Below are positions 42,797 through 49,442 of a stretch of 64,000 nucleotides of DNA, piece by piece; positions within the stretch are counted from its first letter, which is position 1; each line of letters begins with the position of its first letter. The notes under the pieces are model-generated. The model saw only the letters and a list, made by a program, of their open reading frames with translations, was not told where the DNA came from and searched no databases. Origin of the DNA: Promicromonospora sukumoe 327MFSha3.1 (lineage in GTDB: Bacteria > Actinomycetota > Actinomycetes > Actinomycetales > Cellulomonadaceae). Where the stretch lies: assembly GCF_000385135.1 (NCBI RefSeq), contig NZ_ARQM01000003.1:62001-126000 (forward strand), given 5' to 3'. The translations under genes were made by a program, and so were the position numbers.

Positions 42797-42802
42797 ACGC
42801 TA
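42797..42802 (-). promoter_or_regulatory. -10 hexamer TAGCGT of tadA operon
   Basis: Minus-strand TAGCGT lies 8 nt before the tadA ATG at 42788. The DnaA-box-like cluster begins 30 bp upstream, covering the expected -35 region. Confidence 0.45.
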
Positions 42803-42832
42803 GATCCAAACGTTCATCTCCGCAGGGCACCC

Positions 42833-42890
42833 TGTGGATAACTTTCCCCAGGAGGCCGAGTTATCCACCAAATCCACAGGCTTGTCCACA
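42833..42890. promoter_or_regulatory. Cluster of four DnaA-box-like 9-mers
   Basis: TGTGGATAA (42833-42841, a perfect reverse TTATCCACA), TTATCCACC (42861-42869, 8/9), AAATCCACA (42870-42878 region, 7/9) and TTGTCCACA (42882-42890, matching the mycobacterial DnaA-box consensus) lie within 58 bp. No dnaA, dnaN, recF, parA or rpmH lies nearby, so this is not oriC. It may let DnaA regulate the flanking tad operon or aminotransferase gene, or titrate DnaA. Confidence 0.6.
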
Positions 42891-42954
42891 AAGGTGCAGG
42901 TAAAGCGGGTTGTGCGGGATGTCGGAGATGAACCCACGGTGGACGGGCGGTGGC

Positions 42955-42960
42955 TATCGT
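42955..42960 (+). promoter_or_regulatory. -10 hexamer TATCGT of aminotransferase gene
   Basis: TATCGT ends 7 nt before the ATG at 42968, supporting the longer N-terminus and a leaderless mRNA. Confidence 0.5.
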
Positions 42961-42967
42961 CTAGCCC

Positions 42968-44230
42968 ATGAACGCCCTTCATTCACCTGGCCGCGACTCG
43001 TCCGACCGGGGCCAGGACCGCTGGCAGGCCACCGCGAGCGCCGCCGGTCTGCTGGCCGAGGACGGCAGCGTGGCCGTCACGATCTTCGCCGAGATGTCCG
43101 CGCTGGCGGTCCGCACCGGCGCGATCAACCTCGGCCAGGGCTTCCCCGACGTCGACGGCCCGGAGTACGTCAAGCAGGCGGCGATCAAGGCGATCGAGGC
43201 GGGCCGGAACCAGTACGCGCCCGGCGACGGCGTGCCGGAACTGCGCCACGCCGTGGCCGAGCACCAGAAGCGGCACTACGGCCTGGACGTCGACCCCGAC
43301 ACCGAGGTGCTGGTCACCACGGGCGCCACCGAGGCGCTGACGGCGTCGGTCCTGGCGCTGACCCGGCCCGGCGACGAGGTACTCACGCTGGAGCCGTTCT
43401 ACGACTCGCACGCGGCCGCGATCGGCATGTCGGGCGCCACGCACGTCACCGTCCCCCTCGTCCCGGGGCCGGACGGGTTCCGGCTCGACGTCGAGGCCCT
43501 GCGCGCGGCGGCCACCGGCCGGCTGCGGATGATCCTGCTCAACTCGCCGCACAACCCGACCGGGACGGTGCTCACGCGGGACGAGCTGGCCGCCGTCGCC
43601 GCGGTCGCCCGGGAGCACGACGCGATCGTGGTGACGGACGAGGTCTACGAGCACCTCACGTTCGGCGCGGAGCACGTCCCGGTCGCGACGCTGCCCGGGA
43701 TGGCCGAGCGGACGCTGACCATCTCGTCGTCGGGCAAGACGTTCTCGTTCACCGGCTGGAAGGTGGGCTGGCTGCACGGCCCGGCCGACCTGGTCACGGC
43801 GGTGCGGACCGTCAAGCAGTACCTGACGTACACGTCGGGCGCGCCGTTCCAGCCGGCCATCGCGCAGGCCCTGGCCGACGACGACACGCCCCGCGCGCTG
43901 GCCGCGTCCCTGGCCGAGCGCCGCGACCTCCTGTGCGCGGGCCTGGAGACCGCGGGCTTCACGGTCACCCAGCCGGCGGGCACGTACTTCGTGATGGCGG
44001 ACGCGTCGGCCGTGCTGGCCCGGCTCGGCCTGCGCGACGGCGTCGAGCTGTGCCGCAAGCTCCCGGAGCTGGCGGGCGTGGTGGCCATCCCGGCGTCGGC
44101 GTTCTGCCGCCCGGGCTCCCCGACGGCACAGTCCCTGGCGAACCACGTGAGATTTACATTTGTGAAGAGCGAGAGTGTCCTGCGCGACGCCGCGACCCGC
44201 CTCGCGGGCCTCGGCGTCCCGCTGAGCTAG
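42968..44230 (+). CDS. PLP-dependent class I/II aminotransferase (DapC-like)
   Basis: A 420-residue fold-type I aminotransferase. NSPHNPTGT (192-200), VTDEVYEHLTF and the PLP-lysine motif SSSGKTFSFTGWKVGW (Lys257) are clear. It most resembles the actinobacterial Rv0858c-type enzymes annotated as N-succinyldiaminopimelate or methionine/kynurenine aminotransferase. A DapC role in lysine synthesis would fit the adjacent lysine-export genes, but specificity is not provable here. It ends 6 nt from the convergent LysE gene. Confidence 0.88.
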   Translation: MNALHSPGRDSSDRGQDRWQATASAAGLLAEDGSVAVTIFAEMSALAVRTGAINLGQGFPDVDGPEYVKQAAIKAIEAGRNQYAPGDGVPELRHAVAEHQKRHYGLDVDPDTEVLVTTGATEALTASVLALTRPGDEVLTLEPFYDSHAAAIGMSGATHVTVPLVPGPDGFRLDVEALRAAATGRLRMILLNSPHNPTGTVLTRDELAAVAAVAREHDAIVVTDEVYEHLTFGAEHVPVATLPGMAERTLTISSSGKTFSFTGWKVGWLHGPADLVTAVRTVKQYLTYTSGAPFQPAIAQALADDDTPRALAASLAERRDLLCAGLETAGFTVTQPAGTYFVMADASAVLARLGLRDGVELCRKLPELAGVVAIPASAFCRPGSPTAQSLANHVRFTFVKSESVLRDAATRLAGLGVPLS

Positions 44231-44236
44231 CCGCCC

Positions 44237-44854
44237 TCAGCCCACCAGCAGCGAGATCGCGACGGCCAGCATGATCAGCGCGATCACGCCGTCGAGCACG
44301 CGCCAGGCGTTCGGGCGCCGGAGCACGGGGGCGAGCAGCCGTGCGCCGTACCCGAGGGCGGCGAACCACGCGACGCTGGACACCATCGCACCGGCGGTGA
44401 ACCACCACCGCGTGTCGCCGTAGGTGGCCGCGACCGAGCCCTGCAGCACCACAGTGTCGAGGTACACGTGCGGGTTGAGCCAGGTCAGGGCGAGCGCCGT
44501 CAGCACCACGGGCTTGAGGCGGCGTCCGGGGCGGTCGCCCAGGGCGCCGTCCTCGGCCGCGGCGAGCGTCGTGTCGCCCTTGATCGCGCGCCACGCGGCC
44601 ATGGCCCCGTAGGCGATGACGACGGCGGCGCCGAGCCAGCGCACGACGACGACGGCGTCGGGCCAGCGCTCCACGAGCGGCCCGAACCCGGCGGCCCCCG
44701 CCGCGTAGAGAGCGACGTCGGAGGCCGCGCAGACCGCCGCCACGACGCCCACGTGCTCGCGGCGCAGCCCCTGGCGCAGCACGAACGCGTTCTGGGCTCC
44801 GATGGCGACGATGAGCGAGAGGCCGAATCCGAGTCCGGCGAGCAGGGCGAGCAT
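44237..44854 (-). CDS. lysE: LysE/ArgO-family basic amino acid exporter
   Basis: A 205-residue membrane protein with six predicted helices. GFGLSLIVAIGAQNAFVLRQGLRREHVGVVAAVCAASD (about 9-46) and LTWLNPHVYLDTVVLQGSVAA are family signatures, with the Asn-Pro pair in the middle helix. It exports lysine and/or arginine. It is divergent from the LysG/ArgP-type regulator, as in Corynebacterium lysE-lysG. The ATG follows TAGCGT by 7 nt. Confidence 0.92.
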   Translation of the reverse strand: MLALLAGLGFGLSLIVAIGAQNAFVLRQGLRREHVGVVAAVCAASDVALYAAGAAGFGPLVERWPDAVVVVRWLGAAVVIAYGAMAAWRAIKGDTTLAAAEDGALGDRPGRRLKPVVLTALALTWLNPHVYLDTVVLQGSVAATYGDTRWWFTAGAMVSSVAWFAALGYGARLLAPVLRRPNAWRVLDGVIALIMLAVAISLLVG

Positions 44855-44861
44855 GTCGTCA

Positions 44862-44867
44862 ACGCTA
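44862..44867 (-). promoter_or_regulatory. -10 hexamer TAGCGT of lysE
   Basis: Minus-strand TAGCGT, 7 nt before the lysE ATG. The 90-bp divergent region to the regulator also contains AT-rich sequence that should carry the LysR-type binding site. Confidence 0.5.
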
Positions 44868-44944
44868 GGCAGCGCACCGCCTGAAGACCAGTTCATGTTT
44901 CTCACGCGGCTTAAGCAGAACTGATGGTGCGCCACACTGGTGCC

Positions 44945-45865
44945 ATGCGATGGGACTCCCGCCAGCTCGAGGCGCTGGCCGCCGTGGTCGCCGAGGGCTC
45001 GTTCGACGCCGCGGCCCGCGCCCTGCACGTGACGCCGTCCGCGGTGAGCCAGCGCATCCGCGCGCTGGAGAACGCGGCCGGCAGCGTGCTGGTCCGGCGC
45101 GCCCGCCCCGTGGTCGCGACGCCGTCGGGCCAGGCGCTGCTGCGCCTCGCCCGGCAGACCGAGCTGCTCGGGGCGGAGGTCGCCGTCGAGCTCGGGGCCC
45201 AGGACGCCCCGGTGGAGGACGAGGAGAGCGGCGCGCCCGCCCGCCTCGTCACCGTGCCGCTGGCGGTGAGCGCCGACTCGCTGGCCACCTGGGTGCTGCC
45301 CGCCCTCGCCCAGGTCGAGGGCGTCACGTTCGACCTGCACCGCGCCGACGACAGCCGCACGGCCGACCTGCTGCGCGAGGGCGTGGTCATGGCGGCGGTC
45401 ACGTCGCAGACCGCGCAGGTGCAGGGCTGCCGCAGCACCCCGCTCGGGATCATGCGCTACCGCCCGGCGTGCACGCGCGCCTTCGCGGAACGCTGGTTCC
45501 CCGACGGCCCGACGCCGGACGCGCTCGCCGCCGCGCCCGTCGTCGTCTTCGACCGGACCGACGACCTGCAGGACGTGTACCTGCGCGCCCGCGCGCCGCA
45601 CGCCCGTCCGCCGCGGTACCACGTGCCGAGCACCGTCGAGTACGAGGACACCATCCGCCTCGGCCTGGGCTGGGGCATGCTCCTGGAGCAGCCCGCGATC
45701 GGCGGCCTGGAGGCCGGCACGGGCGGCGGCATCACGCTGGTGGAGCCCGGCTATGTCCTGGACGTCCCGCTCCACCTGCAGCAGTGGAAGCTGCGGTCCG
45801 CGGTGCTCGACCGGGTCACGGCAGCGCTGCGAAAAGAAGCAACACGCAGGCTGCTCCCGGCGTGA
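44945..45865 (+). CDS. lysG: LysR-family regulator, LysG/ArgP type
   Basis: A 306-residue LysR regulator. The N-terminal DSRQLEALAAVVAEGSFDAAARALHVTPSAVSQRIRALENAAGSVLVRRARP (residues 4-56) is the winged helix typical of ArgP/LysG. A linker helix and a two-lobed effector domain follow (SADSLATWVLPAL is the family's lysine-site region). In Corynebacterium, LysG senses basic amino acids and activates lysE. Here exporter genes lie on both sides. Confidence 0.92.
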   Translation: MRWDSRQLEALAAVVAEGSFDAAARALHVTPSAVSQRIRALENAAGSVLVRRARPVVATPSGQALLRLARQTELLGAEVAVELGAQDAPVEDEESGAPARLVTVPLAVSADSLATWVLPALAQVEGVTFDLHRADDSRTADLLREGVVMAAVTSQTAQVQGCRSTPLGIMRYRPACTRAFAERWFPDGPTPDALAAAPVVVFDRTDDLQDVYLRARAPHARPPRYHVPSTVEYEDTIRLGLGWGMLLEQPAIGGLEAGTGGGITLVEPGYVLDVPLHLQQWKLRSAVLDRVTAALRKEATRRLLPA

Positions 45866-45962
45866 AATATGGACGTACCCCCATCATTAACCCCGTAACA
45901 GTCCTTCCGCACTTCCGAATCATGAACCGGACATCCTCTGTCCGACTTCCTACGGTTCAGGA

Positions 45963-46568
45963 ATGCTCTCAGCGCTTGCCGGGATGGCCTTCGGCCTCTC
46001 GCTCATCGTCGCCGTCGGTGCGCAGAACATCTTCGTCCTCCGCCAGGGCCTGCGCAGAGAGCACGTGGGTCTGGTCGCCGGCATCTGCGCCGTCAGCGAC
46101 TTCGTGCTCATCTCGCTGGGGGTCGGCGGGCTCGGCTCCCTGATCCAGAGCGCGCCCATGGTGGTCGAGATCGCACGGTGGGCGGGCGCCGTCGTCGTGC
46201 TGGTCTACGGGGGCATGGCCGCCCGCCGCGCCTGGCGAGGCCAGCAGGTGGTCATGGGGCGGCACAGCATGACCACGCGGACGGTGGGCGCCGCCGTCGC
46301 CACCACCCTCGCCCTGACCTGGCTGAACCCCCACGTCTACCTCGACACCGTGGTGCTCGTGGGCGGGCTCGCGGCGACGCACGGCGACGACCGCTGGTGG
46401 TTCGGGCTCGGCGCCTGCCTCGCCAGCACCGCCTGGTTCGTCGCCCTGGGCTACGGCGCGCGCTACCTGGCGCCGCTGCTGGAGAGGCCCGGCGCCTGGC
46501 GCGTGCTGGACAGCGTGGTCGCGGTCACGATGGTGGTCGTGGCGGCCACGCTCGTCCTCGGCAGCTGA
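45963..46568 (+). CDS. LysE/ArgO-family exporter, second paralogue
   Basis: A 201-residue paralogue of the LysE product encoded 1.1 kb away. The same GAQNIFVLRQGLRREHVGLVAGICAVSDF and LTWLNPHVYLDTVVLVGGLAATHGDDRWWF blocks are present, about half identical overall by eye. It lies in the same direction as lysG with a 97-nt gap containing its own AT-rich promoter-like sequence. A different substrate range or a back-up role is possible. Confidence 0.9.
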   Translation: MLSALAGMAFGLSLIVAVGAQNIFVLRQGLRREHVGLVAGICAVSDFVLISLGVGGLGSLIQSAPMVVEIARWAGAVVVLVYGGMAARRAWRGQQVVMGRHSMTTRTVGAAVATTLALTWLNPHVYLDTVVLVGGLAATHGDDRWWFGLGACLASTAWFVALGYGARYLAPLLERPGAWRVLDSVVAVTMVVVAATLVLGS

Positions 46569-46571
46569 TCC

Positions 46572-46619
46572 ACGCGTCAGACGTACAGGTCACCCGGGTG
46601 ACCTGTACGTCTGACACGT
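46572..46619. terminator. 48-bp near-perfect palindrome between LysE paralogue and LCP gene
   Basis: Arms 46572-46595 and 46596-46619 are complementary over 24 bp with one mismatch and no spacer, spanning the gap between two convergent stop codons. Its outer 12 nt (CGTCTGACACGT) are identical to those of the hairpin at 11097-11108, while the inner stem differs. Confidence 0.75.
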
Positions 46620-48043
46620 CAGGCGCAGACGCCGTCGAGCAGCACCTCGGGGCTCGGGCTGGGCTTCGGCTCGCTGCCGCCCTCGCTCCCGCCGGTCTCG
46701 GCGTCCTCGGCGCCCTCGGTGCCCTCCGAGCCTCCGGCGTCGCCGGAGCCGGAGTCGCCCGTGTCGGTCTCGCCCGTCCCGGAGTCGTCACCCGTGTCGC
46801 CTCCGGAGTCGCCACCCGTGTCGCCCCCGGCGTCGCCGGAACCCTCCTCGGCCGCGCCGCTCCCGCTCGGCGAGGCGGACGGCTCCGGCTCGTCCAGGAC
46901 GACGTCCGCGGGCGGCTCGTCGGCCGCGACCCGCGCGAAGATCTCCGCGGCCTCCGGACCCCAGCCGAGCCCGCCCACGCCACCCTCCTCGGTGTCGTAG
47001 ACCGGGATCTTCGTCATGATGATGTTGCGCTTCTCGACCTCGCGCAGCGACCACGCCAGGCCGGCCACGCTGCCCGGGTTGGCGATCGCCGGGTCGGCGC
47101 TCAGGGAGCCGAGGGCGGCGTTGATCAGGCGGAACGTCTTGGTCGGGTCCGCGAGCGTCTCGGCGGACAGGATCTGCCGGAACGTCGCGTTCATGAACGC
47201 CTGCTGACGCTCGATGCGGGTCAGGTCGCTGCCCATCTCGAGCCCCATGCCGGTGCCCTTGCGCACGCGCAGGAACTGGATGGCCGTCTTGCCGTCGAGC
47301 CGGTTCTCACCCGCGGGCAGGTCGATGCGCGCCGACCTCGGGTCACCGTGCAGCGCCTCCGGGAGGCACATCTTCACGCCGCCGATCGCGTCGACGACGT
47401 CGATCACGCCGTTCATCTTGACGACGGCGTGGTTGGTGATCGTCACACCCGTGATCGCGTTGACCGTGTTGATGGTGCACGCGGCGGCGTACTTCATGTC
47501 CGTGCCGCCGGAGCCGACGGTGAACGAGGCGTTGAACTTGTCCCGGTACGGCTGCGACTGGCTGCCGTCGGGCAGCTTGCAGGACGGGATGTCGACGAAC
47601 GTGTCGCGGGGCAGCGAGACGATCTCCATCCACTGCCGGTCCGCGGAGATGTGCACCAGCATCGTGGTGTCCGAGCGCATGCCCGAGACGGTGCCGCCGA
47701 TCTCGGCGTTGGAACCGTCGCGGATGTCCGTGCCCATGAGGAGCAGGTTGACGGCCTGGTCCTTGAACGGGTCGGACGGGTCCTTCGGCTCGACGACCTC
47801 GGTCACCAGGCCGTCGAGGTCCTGGACCTCGATCTGCGAGATCGCGTTGTGGTACGCCGTCGCGGCCGCCGCGGAACCGAACGCCATCGCACCCACCACG
47901 CTCATGGTGACCGTGCGGACCACGAACTTCTTCCGCCAGCTGCGCACGTGCCGGGGCTGGCGCTCGCCCGTGCGCGCATGTCGGGGAACCCCGGGAATTA
48001 TCTCGCCGACAGGTCGCACTGCCGTCCAGAAGTCACTCGCCAC
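46619..48043 (-). CDS. LCP-family cell-wall polymer ligase
   Basis: A 474-residue LytR-CpsA-Psr protein that attaches wall polymers to peptidoglycan. An N-terminal cytoplasmic lead of about 40 basic residues and one membrane helix (TVTMSVVGAMAFGSAAAATAY) come first. The LCP domain follows with LLLMGTDIRDG, RSDTTMLVHI, SLPRDTFVDIP, GVTITNHAVVKM and FLRVRKG, including the catalytic Arg/Asp pairs. An Asp/Gly/Ser-rich tail of about 80 residues ends in LLDGVCA. It is a paralogue of the gene beside it. Confidence 0.93.
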   Translation of the reverse strand: MASDFWTAVRPVGEIIPGVPRHARTGERQPRHVRSWRKKFVVRTVTMSVVGAMAFGSAAAATAYHNAISQIEVQDLDGLVTEVVEPKDPSDPFKDQAVNLLLMGTDIRDGSNAEIGGTVSGMRSDTTMLVHISADRQWMEIVSLPRDTFVDIPSCKLPDGSQSQPYRDKFNASFTVGSGGTDMKYAAACTINTVNAITGVTITNHAVVKMNGVIDVVDAIGGVKMCLPEALHGDPRSARIDLPAGENRLDGKTAIQFLRVRKGTGMGLEMGSDLTRIERQQAFMNATFRQILSAETLADPTKTFRLINAALGSLSADPAIANPGSVAGLAWSLREVEKRNIIMTKIPVYDTEEGGVGGLGWGPEAAEIFARVAADEPPADVVLDEPEPSASPSGSGAAEEGSGDAGGDTGGDSGGDTGDDSGTGETDTGDSGSGDAGGSEGTEGAEDAETGGSEGGSEPKPSPSPEVLLDGVCA

Positions 48044-48050
48044 GCATCGG

Positions 48051-48056
48051 AGAGTA
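48051..48056 (-). promoter_or_regulatory. -10 hexamer TACTCT of first LCP gene
   Basis: Minus-strand TACTCT, 7 nt before the GTG, supports the long cytoplasmic N-terminus and separate transcription from the second LCP gene. Confidence 0.45.
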
Positions 48057-48138
48057 GGGCCTCATTGCGACAATCGTGTAACTAAGTCGAGCCGTTCCCA
48101 GGTTGCGTCCAGGCGACGCCAGGGGTCAGCGGCCCGGA

Positions 48139-49389
48139 TCAGTCCGCGCAGACCCCCGGCAGCAGCGACGGCGAGGGCGAGGGGCTGGGGCTGCCCGACG
48201 GCGTCGCACCGCCGTCGTCGCCGGCCGATCCCGAGCCGGTGGCGCCGTCCGAGGCGCCGTCGGACGAACCGCCCGTGGAGTCCGTGGAGGGCTTGCCGGA
48301 CGACCCGGAGCCCGGGGCGGGGGTCTCGTGCCCCGGCGGCGGCTCGTCGGCGGCGAGGCGCTCCCAGATCGCCGTGGCGTCCGCCGTCCAGACCACCCGG
48401 TTGGGGTCGGTCGGGGCGGCCACCACGGGCAGCTCGGTGAACACGATCTCGGACGGGTCGATGTCGCGGATGCTGAACGCCAGGCCCGCGAGCGCCGCGG
48501 GGTCGGCCAGGCCGGGGTCGGCCGAGATGGCGCGCAGCACGGCCTCGATGGTGCGGTACAGGCGCGGCGAGTTGGTCACGACGTTCTGGTCCAGGATCTG
48601 CCGCACGAGGGCGTCGACGAACGCCTGCTGCCGGTCGATCCGGGTGAGGTCGCTGCCCTGCTCCAGGCCCAGGCCGGTGCCGTGCCGGGCGCGCAGGAAG
48701 CCGATCGCCTGGCGGCCGTCGAGGGTCTGCTCGCCGGCGGGGAGCTCGAACCGGCCGTACGCCGGGTTCTGGACGAGCGGCTCGGGCAGGCACATGCGCA
48801 CGCCGCCGAGTGCCTCGACGACCTCGACCACGCCGTCCATCTTGACGACCATGTGGTTGGTGATCGGTACGCCGGTGAGCGTCTGCACGGTCGAGATGGT
48901 GCAGGCCGCGGCGTAGGTGAGGTCCTCGGCCGCGCCGCCGCCTATCGTGAACGCGCTGTTGAACATGCCGTAGGTGGCCCCGGACTCGGAGCCGTCGGGC
49001 AGCTTGCACGCCGGGATGTCGACCAGCGAGTCGCGCGGGATCGACACCACCTCGATGCGGGACCGGTCGCCGGAGACGTGCACCAGCATCGTGGTGTCCG
49101 ACCGCATGCCGCCGTCGCCCGCACCGGCGATCTCGGTGTTCTCGCCGCCGCGCAGGTCGGTGCCGAGCACGAGGATGTTGAGGCTGCGTCCGGTGAACGG
49201 GTCGTCGGGGTCCGCGGACGGCGTCGGACCCTTGACGAGACCCGAGACGTCGCTGACGCCGATCTGCTGCTTCAGGTCGAGATAGGCGGCGGTGCCGCCC
49301 GCGGCGACGAGGACGAGCGCGCCGACGACGATGAGCGCCGCGACGCGGGCGGCGCGATGACTTTGCTGGTGACGGAGGTGCCGGGGCAC
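48139..49389 (-). CDS. LCP-family cell-wall polymer ligase, paralogue
   Basis: A 416-residue LCP protein with a short basic N-terminus, one membrane helix (AALIVVGALVLVAAGGTAAYL) and the same catalytic blocks as its neighbour (LVLGTDLRGG, RSDTTMLVHV, SIPRDSLVDIP, FLRARHG). Cys positions in DIPACKLPDGS, AACTIST and RMCLPE are shared. A Ser/Gly/Pro-rich tail ends in LLPGVCAD, matching the neighbour's terminus. The tandem pair probably arose by duplication. The start is GTG behind TATGCT at 6 nt. Confidence 0.93.
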   Translation of the reverse strand: MPRHLRHQQSHRAARVAALIVVGALVLVAAGGTAAYLDLKQQIGVSDVSGLVKGPTPSADPDDPFTGRSLNILVLGTDLRGGENTEIAGAGDGGMRSDTTMLVHVSGDRSRIEVVSIPRDSLVDIPACKLPDGSESGATYGMFNSAFTIGGGAAEDLTYAAACTISTVQTLTGVPITNHMVVKMDGVVEVVEALGGVRMCLPEPLVQNPAYGRFELPAGEQTLDGRQAIGFLRARHGTGLGLEQGSDLTRIDRQQAFVDALVRQILDQNVVTNSPRLYRTIEAVLRAISADPGLADPAALAGLAFSIRDIDPSEIVFTELPVVAAPTDPNRVVWTADATAIWERLAADEPPPGHETPAPGSGSSGKPSTDSTGGSSDGASDGATGSGSAGDDGGATPSGSPSPSPSPSLLPGVCAD

Positions 49390-49395
49390 ATACGG

Positions 49396-49401
49396 AGCAT
49401 A
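49396..49401 (-). promoter_or_regulatory. -10 hexamer TATGCT of second LCP gene
   Basis: Minus-strand TATGCT lies 6 nt before the GTG of the second LCP gene, a leaderless spacing. Confidence 0.45.
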
Positions 49402-49442
49402 AGCATGTACCCCGGCACGGGGCCTGTTAAGTCACCCGGGGT

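Noticed and set aside
42833-42890. Replication origin (oriC)
   Set aside because: DnaA-box-like sites are present, but there are no origin-linked genes (dnaA, dnaN, recF, gyrB, rpmH) and no AT-rich unwinding element.
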